From an uncultured Erythrobacter sp. (lineage in GTDB: Bacteria; Pseudomonadota; Alphaproteobacteria; Sphingomonadales; Sphingomonadaceae), in contig CANMZA010000001.1 in NCBI GenBank assembly GCA_947502305.1, positions 1,364,001 to 1,428,000 on the forward strand: 64,000 nt of DNA. Reading direction: 5' to 3'. Made by a program: the position numbers and the translations under genes. Under the pieces are notes generated by a model. It did not search any database and was not told the DNA's origin. It was given only the letters and a program-made list of their open reading frames with translations. How positions within the stretch are numbered: position 1 is the first letter of the stretch; each line of letters begins with the position of its first letter. Shown one piece after another: positions 42,930-52,621 of this stretch.

Positions 42930-45599
42930 ATGTCAAAATATACAAGCGGGGCGTCAACTGGCGCACTCGCGGTCGCAATCGCATCGTCCGTAATCGCGGC
43001 GCCCGTCATGGCGCAAGAAACACCGGCGCCCGCCGCGCAGGAACGAGAAGGCGGCGTAGGCACAATCGTCGTCACTGCGCAGCGTCGCAGCGAAGATCTT
43101 CAAGACGTTCCGGTATCGGTTACCGCCATCGGTGCAGAACAGCTCGATGAATTGAACATCGACACATTCGAAGATTACCTCGAACAGATCCCAACAGTGA
43201 CATCAGGCGGCAATGGCCCCGGTCAAAGCACGATCTACATTCGCGGCCTCGCCTCCACCACGCCGAATATCACGGTTGCCGGTGTGGCTGGCCTTGCCCC
43301 TAACGTGGCCTTGTACCTCAACGATCAACCCTTGTCGCAGCCGGGCCGTAACCTCGATGTTTACGCCGCCGACCTTGAGCGGATCGAAGTCCTTTCCGGC
43401 CCGCAAGGCACCTTGTTTGGCGCCAGCTCGCAAGCCGGTGTTGTTCGTCTGATCACGAACAAGCCTGATCTGTCTGGTTATGATGCTGCTGCTTCGGCCG
43501 GCGTATCCTTCACCCGTGGCGGCGAAGCCAGCTATCAGGGCGAAGTGATGATCAACGTACCCGTCAGCGAGACCATCGCGCTGCGCGGTGTCGTATATCT
43601 CGATGATCAAGGCGGCTATATCGACAATGTCGCAGGCACCCGCAACTTGTCCGAAAGCGCGCGTTTCCGTCCCGAAGGGTTTGTTCGTGAAAACGGCGTT
43701 CCAGTAAACGCCAATCGCGCCGGTTTCCAATCGACCGCTGATCTGTCGGGCGTCACCTTCCTCGACGCCGACAATTCCGGCATCGCAGAAGATGACTTTA
43801 ACGACACGCAATATGCCGGTTTCCGCGTCAGCGCGCTTTGGGAAGTGACCCCAGACTGGACCGTCAACGTTTCCCATCAACGCCAAAGTCTGGAATCGGA
43901 CGGCGTGTTTTTTGCCGATCCTGAATTGGACGGGCTTGGTGATCTGGAAATCGAACGCTTCGAATCAGACAGCCTGCAAGACGATTTCTCCAACACCAGT
44001 TGGACCGTCGAAGGGCGCATCGCGATGCTCGACGTGGTCTATACCGGTGCCTACACCAACCGCGAAGCTGAACAGCGCGCGGATTACACCGACTACCTGT
44101 TCGCTGGCCAATACCTGCCCTACTATATCTGTGACGGTTCGGTCAGCTATCCCGGCGCGGGCAATGATCCGACCGGCACGTGTCAGGCGCCAAACTTGTT
44201 CGTGAATTCTTTCTCAAAAACAGAAGTGTTCACACAAGAATTGCGTTTCAGCACTCCGGATGATTGGCGCATCCGCTTCCAAGGCGGCGGCTTCTATTCC
44301 GATCTCAGCCTCGAAGAGCGCGTTGATTTTGCCTACCCCGGCAACACCATCGCACAGCCATTTGGCCCCTTCCCTGCGAACTTCCCGCAGACCACTGGAT
44401 TTGTTTCCGATCCGGGTCCATTCCCGGCTTCGACAATCTTCCGCAATGATATCCGCCGTACAGATGAACAATTCGGCATTTTCGGAGAGGCCAGCTTTGA
44501 CCTTGTCCCGGACCTGCTGACTGTCACGCTGGGCGCGCGCTATTACGACGTTGAGGTTGACTTCGAAGGCAGCGCGAACGGGTCGTTCTGTAATTCTGGC
44601 GGCACCGATCAAAACGCATTCGGCACCGATATCAGCGACCTCTACAATGGTGATGGTCAATTCACTTTTATCGGTTCGTGCGACCCAGCTTTGCGTCAGA
44701 CATTCGATTTGGATGACAGTCTCGCCGACATTCAAGCCGCTGGCCTGAGCGCAGCGCAAGCGCAGCAAGTGTTCAACGCCGTTCGCGCGCCAGACACCGC
44801 ATCAACCGATGGTCTGATCTACAAGGGTACAGTCACTCTGACCCCGACGCCGGATCTACTGTTTTACGCAACCTATTCAGAGGGCTTCCGCCCAGGTTTG
44901 CTGAACCGTCCCGGCGGCGCAGTTGCACCTGGCACCGGCTTTGTCGTTCCATTCGAAGTGGAAACCGATGAAGTGAAAAACTACGAACTTGGTTGGAAAA
45001 TGGATCTGATCGACGGTCAGTTCCGCTTCAACGGTTCGGCGTTCTTCGTGGATATTTCAAACCTGCAAACTCAGATTTTCGATCCTTCGATCACCAATCT
45101 CTTCTTCTCGTCCAACGCGGCGGATGCAGAGATTTACGGGATTGAAGCTGACTTCACAATTGCTCCGTATTCGACACCGGGTCTGACGATTGCAGGTGCA
45201 TTTTCGATCCTTGATACGGAAATCACCGATGTCTTGATCCCAACGACAGACGTTCTCGAAGGCGAAGAATTGGCCTATGCGCCGGGCTTCCAAGGCAATC
45301 TGCGGGTGCGTTACGAATGGGATGTGTCTGACAGCCTTGAGGCGTATATTCAGCCGCAGGTCAGCTATTCTGCATCGAAAACCACCGACATTATCGAGAT
45401 CAACAAGATTGAGCTCGACAGCTACGCTTTGTTCGACCTGTCGGTTGGTGTTGTCGCGGATCAATGGCGTTTTGAGATCTTCGGTGACAATTTGACCGAC
45501 GAACGGGCCGAAATCTCAGGCATCTTTGGCAATGATCGCGAACGCATCATTACCAACCGTCCGCGCACAATCGGCGCACGGGTGTCGTTCAGCTACTAA
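42930..45599 (+). CDS. TonB-dependent outer-membrane receptor
   Basis: An 889-residue receptor. Signal peptide to about residue 29 (APVMAQ), TonB box TIVVTAQ at 45-51, plug domain (about 55-165; PVSVTAIGAEQL, IEVLSGPQGTLFGASSQAG), then a 22-strand-type barrel ending TIGARVSFSY with an aromatic last residue. An AAAGGGG ribosome-binding site supports the start. It imports a scarce or bulky ligand (siderophore, sugar, aromatic or other); the sequence does not reveal which. It is followed by a strong terminator and a TPR-sulfotransferase gene. Confidence 0.96.
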   Translation: MSKYTSGASTGALAVAIASSVIAAPVMAQETPAPAAQEREGGVGTIVVTAQRRSEDLQDVPVSVTAIGAEQLDELNIDTFEDYLEQIPTVTSGGNGPGQSTIYIRGLASTTPNITVAGVAGLAPNVALYLNDQPLSQPGRNLDVYAADLERIEVLSGPQGTLFGASSQAGVVRLITNKPDLSGYDAAASAGVSFTRGGEASYQGEVMINVPVSETIALRGVVYLDDQGGYIDNVAGTRNLSESARFRPEGFVRENGVPVNANRAGFQSTADLSGVTFLDADNSGIAEDDFNDTQYAGFRVSALWEVTPDWTVNVSHQRQSLESDGVFFADPELDGLGDLEIERFESDSLQDDFSNTSWTVEGRIAMLDVVYTGAYTNREAEQRADYTDYLFAGQYLPYYICDGSVSYPGAGNDPTGTCQAPNLFVNSFSKTEVFTQELRFSTPDDWRIRFQGGGFYSDLSLEERVDFAYPGNTIAQPFGPFPANFPQTTGFVSDPGPFPASTIFRNDIRRTDEQFGIFGEASFDLVPDLLTVTLGARYYDVEVDFEGSANGSFCNSGGTDQNAFGTDISDLYNGDGQFTFIGSCDPALRQTFDLDDSLADIQAAGLSAAQAQQVFNAVRAPDTASTDGLIYKGTVTLTPTPDLLFYATYSEGFRPGLLNRPGGAVAPGTGFVVPFEVETDEVKNYELGWKMDLIDGQFRFNGSAFFVDISNLQTQIFDPSITNLFFSSNAADAEIYGIEADFTIAPYSTPGLTIAGAFSILDTEITDVLIPTTDVLEGEELAYAPGFQGNLRVRYEWDVSDSLEAYIQPQVSYSASKTTDIIEINKIELDSYALFDLSVGVVADQWRFEIFGDNLTDERAEISGIFGNDRERIITNRPRTIGARVSFSY

Positions 45600-45618
45600 A
45601 TAGCAGCGGATGAAGTCT

Positions 45619-45658
45619 AAAAACGGCGGGGGCGGCATATGGCCACCCCCGCCGTTTT
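45619..45658 (+). terminator. Strong intrinsic terminator of the TonB receptor gene
   Basis: A 13-bp stem AAAACGGCGGGGG/CCCCCGCCGTTTT with a 14-nt loop, starting 19 nt after the stop codon and ending in TTTT. The flanking A and T tracts make it potentially bidirectional. Confidence 0.85.
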
Positions 45659-45691
45659 GCTGTCTAATGCACGTATGTCTAAGGCCCCTTT

Positions 45692-47650
45692 ATGAGCACC
45701 CGAGAAGAACGTCTGAAACAAGCGCAATCCGCGCTGCAATCCGGCCAATTTGACGCCGGATTGACGGCCGCGCGCGCCCTGATCACAGATGATCCGAGCG
45801 ACGGTGAAGCGCTGTATCTGGCGGCGGTCGCATCGCGTTATCTGAAACGGTTCGATGACGCGGCGGAGCATTTGGCCGCGCTTCATGTGGCCATGCCCGA
45901 ATATGGCAGAGCGTGGCAGGAGCAAGGGCATTTGTCGCTGGCGCGCGCGGATGCGGCGGGCGCTCTCGATGCCTTTACCCGCGCCACACGGTTCAATCCG
46001 GCGTTGGAGGCAAGCTGGCGCGAGCAGGCCCGCCTGCACGCACAGGCGGGGCGCAGTGGCGAGGCACAAGCCGCAAGCGCGCAGCAACAGCGCCTATCCG
46101 CCTTGCCGCGCGAATTGGTAGCGGTGACCAACCATTTGGCAGAAGGGCGATTGGTGCGGGCCGAGGAAATTTGTCGCCATTATATGCGCGCCAATACCCA
46201 AAATGTCGAAGGTATGCGGCTGCTAGCTAAGATCGGGATTGAGCTTGGCATTTTGGACGATGCGGAATTCCTGCTTGAAAGCGCCGTCAGCTTTGCGCCC
46301 GATGATATCCAATTGAGATTTGATTATATTGACGCGCTGCGCCGCCGGCAGAAATCGGCAGAGGCACGCGAACAGGCGGAGGCATTGCTGCTGCGTGATC
46401 CGGCCAATGTCTTGTTTCAATCACGGCTTGCCATCGAATGTATTCAAACCGGCGAATATGACCGCGGTCTGGACCTGTTTGACAGCGTGTTGGAAAAAAT
46501 CCCCGGCGACCCGGCCAGCCTGACCAGCCGAGGCCACGCGCTCAAAACCAAAGGCGATCGGGCCGAGGCAGAGGCAAGTTACCGCGCCGCAATCACATCG
46601 AAACCTGGGCACGGCGATGCCTACTACGCCCTCGCCAACCTTAAGACTTACACATTTGGCGGCGATGAATTGGCCGCAATGAAGGCGCAGATCGAGCGCG
46701 GCGATCTGGCCTTTATGGACAGAGTTCATCTCAATTTTGCCTTAGCCAAGGCGTTGGAGGATGCCGGCGATTATGAGGGCGCCTTCAAATGCTATGACGA
46801 AGGCAACACGCTGAAACGCGCGCAAACCCGCTACAGCGCCGACGCAATGAGCGCCGAACTGGCCAAACAGAAATCGGCCTGCACAGCCGAATTGTTCGCC
46901 AAACATGACTGCGCCGGGCACAGCGCGCCCGATCCGATTTTCATCCTTGGCCTGCCGCGCGCGGGATCAACGTTGCTCGAACAAATCCTCGCCAGCCACT
47001 CACTTATCGACGGGACGCTGGAATTGCCCAATATTCTTGCGCTGGCGCACCGGCTGCGCGGGCGCAAAGCGGGCCAGTCGCGTTACCCGGAAATTCTACA
47101 CGATCTCAGCGGAGAGCAATTCGCGAAATTCGGTGAAGACTTTATCGAAAACACCCGCTTGCACCGCGCAGATGCGCCCTTCTTTATCGACAAAATGCCT
47201 AACAATTTCCGGCATATTGGTCTGATTCACCTCATCTTGCCCAACGCCAAAATCATCGATGCCCGCCGCGCGCCGATGGATTGTTGCTTCTCTGGTTTTA
47301 AGCAGCTCTTTGCGGAAGGGCAGGAGTTTACTTACGGTCTGACCGAGGTTGGCCGATACTATTCCGATTATGTCGACCTAATGGAGCATTGGGACACGGT
47401 GCTGCCGGGAAAAGTCTTGCGGGTGCAACACGAGGATGTGCTCGACGATCTAGAAGGGCAAACTCGGCGGATGCTCGATTTTCTGGAAGTGCCATTTGAA
47501 GAGCAATGCCTTGCCTTTCACCAGACAGACCGCGCTGTTCGCACGGCGTCATCCGAACAAGTGCGCGAGCCGATCAATCGCAAGGGTCAAGATGCTTGGA
47601 AACCGTTTGAACCATGGCTGGGCGATTTGAAGGCGGCGTTGGGCGAGTGA
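45692..47650 (+). CDS. TPR repeat protein with C-terminal sulfotransferase domain
   Basis: A 652-residue two-part protein. About 1-370 is a series of TPR-like helices (QAQSALQSGQFDAGLTAARA, ADAAGALDAFTRATRFNPAL and others). A sulfotransferase domain covers about 410-640: the 5'-phosphosulfate loop is FILGLPRAGSTLLEQILASH, then FIDKMPNNFRHIGLIHLILP and ARRAPMDCCFSGFKQ near the 3'-phosphate site. It would use PAPS to sulfate a protein or glycan, with the TPR part recruiting it. No signal peptide. It follows the TonB receptor but behind a strong terminator, so it is probably transcribed separately. Confidence 0.9.
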   Translation: MSTREERLKQAQSALQSGQFDAGLTAARALITDDPSDGEALYLAAVASRYLKRFDDAAEHLAALHVAMPEYGRAWQEQGHLSLARADAAGALDAFTRATRFNPALEASWREQARLHAQAGRSGEAQAASAQQQRLSALPRELVAVTNHLAEGRLVRAEEICRHYMRANTQNVEGMRLLAKIGIELGILDDAEFLLESAVSFAPDDIQLRFDYIDALRRRQKSAEAREQAEALLLRDPANVLFQSRLAIECIQTGEYDRGLDLFDSVLEKIPGDPASLTSRGHALKTKGDRAEAEASYRAAITSKPGHGDAYYALANLKTYTFGGDELAAMKAQIERGDLAFMDRVHLNFALAKALEDAGDYEGAFKCYDEGNTLKRAQTRYSADAMSAELAKQKSACTAELFAKHDCAGHSAPDPIFILGLPRAGSTLLEQILASHSLIDGTLELPNILALAHRLRGRKAGQSRYPEILHDLSGEQFAKFGEDFIENTRLHRADAPFFIDKMPNNFRHIGLIHLILPNAKIIDARRAPMDCCFSGFKQLFAEGQEFTYGLTEVGRYYSDYVDLMEHWDTVLPGKVLRVQHEDVLDDLEGQTRRMLDFLEVPFEEQCLAFHQTDRAVRTASSEQVREPINRKGQDAWKPFEPWLGDLKAALGE

Positions 47651-47668
47651 TGTCAGAGCGAGCCGAAC

Positions 47669-48277
47669 TCACTCCATATGTTTCAAACCAACCCGCAGAT
47701 AATCCCACCCGGTGATGCAGGTCAGAACCGCCGCCGCCCACAAGGTCGCCAGCCCGATCACATGGATCCAGCTTTCGGCCAAAGTCGTGCACGGCTCGCC
47801 CAGCGACTGGCATGGTTGACCATGCACCGCGCCGCCCAAGATCAGGGCAGCGAGCGAAATTAGCTGAAATGTCGTTTTCCATTTGGCCAATTTGGACACC
47901 GGCACAGACACCTGAATGCCGCCCAAAAACTCGCGCAGGCCCGACACAGCAATCTCCCGAATCAGGATCACCGTCCCCGCGATCACATGCATATCGCCCA
48001 CATAAGGTCCGCGCAGATAGCCTTGAGCCGTTAAGATCAAGATTACGGATGCCACCATGATTTTATCCGCGATTGGATCGAGGAAAATGCCCAGTTTGGA
48101 CACCGTTCCCTGCGCCCGCGCCAAATAGCCGTCGAAGAAATCGGTGATCGCAATGAGGCAATAAAGCAGGAAACCAATGAGGTAGCCGAGCTGCCAATCG
48201 GGCCACCACAGGAAGAAGCCAAGGAGCGGCACCGCGAATATCCGCGACAGGGTGAGAATGTTAGGCAAGGTCAACAT
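47669..48277 (-). CDS. pgsA: CDP-diacylglycerol--glycerol-3-phosphate 3-phosphatidyltransferase
   Basis: A 202-residue membrane enzyme with the CDP-alcohol phosphotransferase motif TDFFDGYLARAQGTVSKLGI continuing to FLDPIADK (Asp46, Asp49, Ala-Arg 53-54, Gly63, Asp67, Asp71). Length and neighbourhood of the motif fit PgsA, which makes phosphatidylglycerol phosphate. It converges with the sulfotransferase gene and is divergent from an LplT-like transporter gene 137 nt away. Confidence 0.93.
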   Translation of the reverse strand: MLTLPNILTLSRIFAVPLLGFFLWWPDWQLGYLIGFLLYCLIAITDFFDGYLARAQGTVSKLGIFLDPIADKIMVASVILILTAQGYLRGPYVGDMHVIAGTVILIREIAVSGLREFLGGIQVSVPVSKLAKWKTTFQLISLAALILGGAVHGQPCQSLGEPCTTLAESWIHVIGLATLWAAAVLTCITGWDYLRVGLKHME

Positions 48278-48414
48278 GAGCTTGCGCCCCCCTTAGCGCG
48301 TCCTGCGCCGCTACGAAACACTATCCAAACAAAGGATGCACAAGACTTGTGCGACGCGGACCTTCCGCTATGTCATGCCCCTTCTGCAAAAACTGCTGGG
48401 CGCCGCCTTTACGC

Positions 48415-49836
48415 ATGACAACAGTGACACGCCTTATGCGCCAGAAACGGTTCTTGCCGTTGATGGTCACGCAGTTTTTCAATGCCTTCAATGACAATCT
48501 GTACAAGACCGCGTTGGTCCTTTTTGTCGTTTATTCGGTCTATAATGATGAACAGCAAGAGGCGCTGTTTAGCGGCGTCGCGTCTTTCGTCTTCATCCTG
48601 CCATTTGTGTTGATGTCCGCGCTTGCCGGGCAATTGGCGGATTCGCGGGATAAGGCCCGCATCATTCGCATCGTCAAATTATGCGAAATTGGTTGGGCTA
48701 CATTGGGCGCGATTGGCCTCTTTATGGCGTGGCAAGGGATCATGGTGCACACTGTCGCCATCCCCTTACTGCTTTTCGTGGTGTTCTTAGCAGCCGCGCA
48801 ATCGGCATTTTTGGGGCCGATCAAATATGCGATCCTGCCCCAACATCTGGAACCGGATGAGGTTTTGCCCGGCACAGGCCTGGTCGAAGCGGGCACCTAT
48901 ATCGCGATCCTGACCGGAACTATCATCGCCGGATTTATCGATATCGAATTTGCGCTGGTCGGCGTCGTCATCACGGCGATTGTCGGATATTTCGTCAGCC
49001 GCTGGGTGCCCGATGCGCCGCCGCAAGGGACCCATGAATTGCACTTCCCGGTGCTTGAGCCGTGGCTGGCGAAACGGCCCAATCCAGTGGTGAAGGTGAC
49101 GGCATTTCCATTTGTTATTCTGTGGGATCAGATCGTCATGAGCTGGCGATTGGTCAAGAACACTATGGATAACCGCGAAATCTGGTTCGCGATTATCGCT
49201 ATCAGCTTTTTTTGGACCATCGGCGCTGTGTTGTTCATCCAATTCCCGCCGCTGGCAAAGAACCAATTGCTCGCCACGCCAGAGGTCGCCAGCTTATTCT
49301 TAGTGATTTTCTCTGTCGGAATTGCGATTGGATCGGTTGCCATCAACACTTTGCTGAAAGGTGAGGTATCGGCACGGTATGCGCCCATTTCGGTGGTGGT
49401 GATGGGCGTCTTTTTGATCGGGTTTTATTTTATATCGCGCACTTGGATACCCAACGAAGCGGGCCAATTGCTGCCGATTGAACAATGGATATTGGAACCG
49501 CTTGCGATCCCGCTATCACTCGTTTTGCTTGGCATTTCGACCGCTGGCGGGATGTTCGTTGTGCCGCTTTATGCGTTTTTGACCACGCGGTGTGCACATG
49601 ATGCGGCATCGCGGACCATTGCGGCGAACAATATCGTCAACTCGCTGGCGATGGTCATCGGTTCGGTCGCTGCGATCGGGCTGACGGCGCTGGGCATCCC
49701 AGTCGTCGATCAATTGCTGTTCGCCGCGGGCATGTCAGTGGTGGCCGCATGGCTGGGCTGGAATCTGCACAAGGCAGAAAAAGCCGCCGCCGATCAGAAT
49801 TCCAAGTCGGCAAACCCGGCCGCCCCGATCACATAA
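48415..49836 (+). CDS. MFS transporter, lysophospholipid transporter (LplT)-like
   Basis: About 473 residues with 11-12 hydrophobic segments. The N-terminal QKRFLPLMVTQFFNAFNDNL and SAFLGPIKYAILPQHLEPDE are typical of the LplT/Aas MFS branch that flips lysophospholipids inward for re-acylation. No acyltransferase or AMP-ligase domain is fused, unlike the three-domain Aas-type proteins. Several upstream starts (48349 GTG, 48370) are open; I chose the ATG at 48415 for fit to the family. The divergent partner pgsA supports a role in phospholipid turnover, by inference. Confidence 0.82.
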   Translation: MTTVTRLMRQKRFLPLMVTQFFNAFNDNLYKTALVLFVVYSVYNDEQQEALFSGVASFVFILPFVLMSALAGQLADSRDKARIIRIVKLCEIGWATLGAIGLFMAWQGIMVHTVAIPLLLFVVFLAAAQSAFLGPIKYAILPQHLEPDEVLPGTGLVEAGTYIAILTGTIIAGFIDIEFALVGVVITAIVGYFVSRWVPDAPPQGTHELHFPVLEPWLAKRPNPVVKVTAFPFVILWDQIVMSWRLVKNTMDNREIWFAIIAISFFWTIGAVLFIQFPPLAKNQLLATPEVASLFLVIFSVGIAIGSVAINTLLKGEVSARYAPISVVVMGVFLIGFYFISRTWIPNEAGQLLPIEQWILEPLAIPLSLVLLGISTAGGMFVVPLYAFLTTRCAHDAASRTIAANNIVNSLAMVIGSVAAIGLTALGIPVVDQLLFAAGMSVVAAWLGWNLHKAEKAAADQNSKSANPAAPIT

Positions 49837-50092
49837 TAAATACGAGCACAGCCGCCATTGTCGCCACATATGTACTGGCGACGCCGCGCACATCATCCAT
49901 CGTTAGCCGCCATAGGCTCTCCGCCGGAATATCGTGCAGCTCGCTGCGGACGCTTGGCGGCAAAGTGGCACGGAAAGGATGGCGCGCGCCTTCATCCGTT
50001 AGAACCAAAGAACGACGCTTTGTTGCGGCCCTGTTAGCAGCGGCGTCTGTGGTGCGTTTGATGACGGTTTGGTTGAGTGTCGCGTATGTCAT
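49829..50092 (-). CDS. Small hypothetical membrane-anchored protein
   Basis: An 87-residue frame with an ATG at 50092. The N-terminal 70 residues are charged (KRRSLVLTDEGARHPFRATL, SELHDIPAESLWRLTMDD) and the last 18 (VASTYVATMAAVLVFIM) form one hydrophobic segment, a tail-anchor layout. Its codon use resembles that of real genes here, and a competing plus-strand frame looks less natural. It overlaps the MFS gene end by 8 nt. No family recognised and no clear ribosome-binding site. Confidence 0.5.
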   Translation of the reverse strand: MTYATLNQTVIKRTTDAAANRAATKRRSLVLTDEGARHPFRATLPPSVRSELHDIPAESLWRLTMDDVRGVASTYVATMAAVLVFIM

Positions 50093-50248
50093 GCGAGACG
50101 AGTTAACGAATTCTTAACTTCTGCCCAGTGCCGTGTTTCCCCTGACCTGAAAAGGGACAGTAAGGCTGGGTTGTGGTTAACCTCAAGCCGACCTAAACGC
50201 GCAGCCATCATCGAAGAACGTGAAGCGCCGAACCGGAGAGATTGCAGC

Positions 50249-51967
50249 GTGACAAAATCCACTCAAACCGCAGCTGAATTGCTTGTCGACTGTTTGTCGG
50301 CGCAAGGGACAGACCGGATCTTCACGGTGCCGGGGGAGAGCTTTCTCGCGGTTCTGGACGCTTTGCATGAACGCACTGGGCATGAACGAACTGAGCACGA
50401 AGGCTCTGGCATCGAAACCGTCATCTGCCGCCAAGAGGGTGGAGCGGCGTTTATGGCCTGCGCCGACGGCGCCATGAGCGCGGCGGAAACCCTGCGCCCC
50501 GGCGTCGCCTTCGTCACTCGCGGCCCCGGTGCCACCAATGCGAGTATTGGCGTCCATGTCGCGCATCAGGATTCGCAGCCCATGATCCTGTTTGTCGGCG
50601 ATGTTGCCCGCCCAATGCGTGACCGGGAGGGGTTCCAAGAGGTCAATTTTGAGGCCTTCTTCGGCCCAATCTGCAAATGGGCCGCGCGCATCGACGACCC
50701 GGCGCGCATTCCCGAGCTTGTCGCCCGCGCTTATTCAGTCGCGATCAGCGGACGCCCCGGTCCGGTTGTCTTGGCCCTGCCAGAAGACATGCTGTGCGAT
50801 ACGCTCGACAGTGCAATCACCCCGCGCCCGGCGGTCACTCGCCCCGCACAAGCGGTGTGCCCCGACGCGATGCAGGCAATGTTCGCCATGATTGCCGATG
50901 CCGCAAGCCCGGTCGCAATTATCGGCGGCGCAGGCTGGAATGCGAAAGCGCGCGAACATTTTCAACAATTTGCGCAGAATATCGGCCTGCCCGTCGCCAC
51001 CGCTTTCCGCCGGCAAGATGCGATCGATCCAGCCTCCCCCGTCTATGCCGGGAATATGGGTTATGGCCCGAACCCAAAACTGATGCAGCGGATCAAAGAC
51101 GCAGATCTGATTTTGTGTGTGGGAGCGCGTTTGGGTGAGGCGACCACCGACGGTTATTCGGTGCCCAGCCCAGAACACCCCGACCAATTGCTGATCCATG
51201 TCCACCCTGACCCGGATGAATTGGGCCGTGTTTACCGTGCCGATCTCGCGCTCGCCTGCGCCCCCGATGAATTCGCGGAGGCCGCCGCTCTATGGGAGGA
51301 TACGTCGGTCATTCCCTTTGATGCAGGGGCCGATGCGCACCGCGAATGGTGTGAATGGGCGACACATACACGCGCTCAGAACGCCCCTGCCCTAGATATG
51401 GCCGCCTGCGTCACAGCGATGAAAGAAGCGCTGCCGGCGGACAGCATCATCTGCAATGGGGCCGGAAATTTTGCGGGATGGTGGCATAGATATTGGCGCT
51501 ATGCCGGTTATCCCAGCCAGCTTGCCCCAACCGCTGGCGCAATGGGTTACGGCGTGCCCGCTAGCGTCGCCGCAGCCTTGCGTTACACGGAACGCACAGT
51601 CGTAGCGGTGGCAGGAGACGGTGATTTCTTGATGAATGGCCAAGAGCTCGCGACTTCTGTTCAACATGGCGCGAACTTGCTTGTCTTGGTGGTTGATAAC
51701 GGCGCTTACGGCACCATCCGCATGCATCAGGAACGCGAATATCCCGGCCGGGTATCGGGCACGCATCTCGCCAATCCTGATTTTGCGGCTTTGGGTGCGG
51801 CCTTTGGCGGGTGGAGCGCAACAGCAACCACAACCGCAGAATTTACCGAGGCTCTAGAACAGGCAAACACACGAACAGGCCTGCGTGTCATTCATATGAA
51901 GATCGATGTGGAGCAACTTGCCGCGAGCGGCGCGACCATTAGCGGGCTTCGCGCAAAGGCACGGTAA
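50249..51967 (+). CDS. Thiamine pyrophosphate-dependent enzyme, acetolactate synthase-like
   Basis: A 572-residue enzyme from the GTG at 50249, 8 nt after GGAGAG. The three domains of the family are present: an N-terminal PYR domain with catalytic Glu63 in CRQEGGAAFMA, a middle domain, and a C-terminal PP domain with the TPP/Mg motif GDGDFLMNGQELATSVQHGA and VVDN (about 456-485). It resembles acetolactate synthase large subunits, but no ilvN or ilvC is adjacent, so it may instead decarboxylate another 2-oxo acid or ligate aldehydes. Genome context gives no firm substrate. Confidence 0.88.
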   Translation: MTKSTQTAAELLVDCLSAQGTDRIFTVPGESFLAVLDALHERTGHERTEHEGSGIETVICRQEGGAAFMACADGAMSAAETLRPGVAFVTRGPGATNASIGVHVAHQDSQPMILFVGDVARPMRDREGFQEVNFEAFFGPICKWAARIDDPARIPELVARAYSVAISGRPGPVVLALPEDMLCDTLDSAITPRPAVTRPAQAVCPDAMQAMFAMIADAASPVAIIGGAGWNAKAREHFQQFAQNIGLPVATAFRRQDAIDPASPVYAGNMGYGPNPKLMQRIKDADLILCVGARLGEATTDGYSVPSPEHPDQLLIHVHPDPDELGRVYRADLALACAPDEFAEAAALWEDTSVIPFDAGADAHREWCEWATHTRAQNAPALDMAACVTAMKEALPADSIICNGAGNFAGWWHRYWRYAGYPSQLAPTAGAMGYGVPASVAAALRYTERTVVAVAGDGDFLMNGQELATSVQHGANLLVLVVDNGAYGTIRMHQEREYPGRVSGTHLANPDFAALGAAFGGWSATATTTAEFTEALEQANTRTGLRVIHMKIDVEQLAASGATISGLRAKAR

Positions 51968-51995
51968 ATTTCTGAACCGGGAGAATAAGAATTCC

Positions 51996-52406
51996 CTACC
52001 CTTCCGCCATTTCGCAAATCAGCTTCCATTCCTCTGGCTTAATCTTCGCCACGGACAGCCGCGAAAGGCGAACCAATTCACAATCGGCGAGGCGTGGTTC
52101 GGCCTTGATCTGTTTCAACGTCACGAAATTTTCAAATTTGCGTTTCGGCTTAACCTTCACCGCATCCCATTTGCCGGTTTCGTCGGTCGGGTCCATGATG
52201 CCTGAAACGGACACTTCGCAAATCCCGACAATTTCGAGACCTTCACGTGAGTGGTAGAAGAAACATTCATCACCGACTTCCATCGCGCGCAGGTTCAATT
52301 TTGCAGAGTGATTGCGCACCCCATCCCAAGTGCCTTCCACCTCTTCGACAAGGTCGTCCCAGCTATATTTGAACGGCTCTGACTTAACCAACCAATAGTT
52401 CGGCAC
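51996..52406 (-). CDS. EVE domain-containing protein
   Basis: A 136-residue single-domain protein. It has a GTG start at 52406 with AGGAGAG upstream; upstream in-frame sequence is not coding. The domain begins YWLVKSEPFKYSWDDL and contains HSAKLNLRAMEVGDECFFYHS, typical EVE features. The EVE fold belongs to the PUA/ASCH/YTH group and binds modified bases in DNA or RNA. It converges with the TPP enzyme gene. Confidence 0.92.
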   Translation of the reverse strand: MPNYWLVKSEPFKYSWDDLVEEVEGTWDGVRNHSAKLNLRAMEVGDECFFYHSREGLEIVGICEVSVSGIMDPTDETGKWDAVKVKPKRKFENFVTLKQIKAEPRLADCELVRLSRLSVAKIKPEEWKLICEMAEG

Positions 52407-52621
52407 GCATGCTCTCCTGATCCAGCCAATAGGGGCGGCGATGCCCCAAATCCTAGTTCGCTTCCGCGAGTAATATGCTTGCGCGCGCACGGCCAGCCCC
52501 AGCGGCGCTGATTTCCCACACAATTAACTCAATTTTTAGCGTGGGCCGGTATCAAACCGCATAATAATGGCGTGCGCCTTAGGGGGGAGACACGCCAAAT
52601 TCCAAGTTGGGGAAGTTCACG

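Noticed and set aside
42748..42984. A 78-codon basic minus-strand frame over the TonB receptor start.
   Set aside because: It overlaps the signal peptide region of a certain gene and has no ribosome-binding site or homology features.
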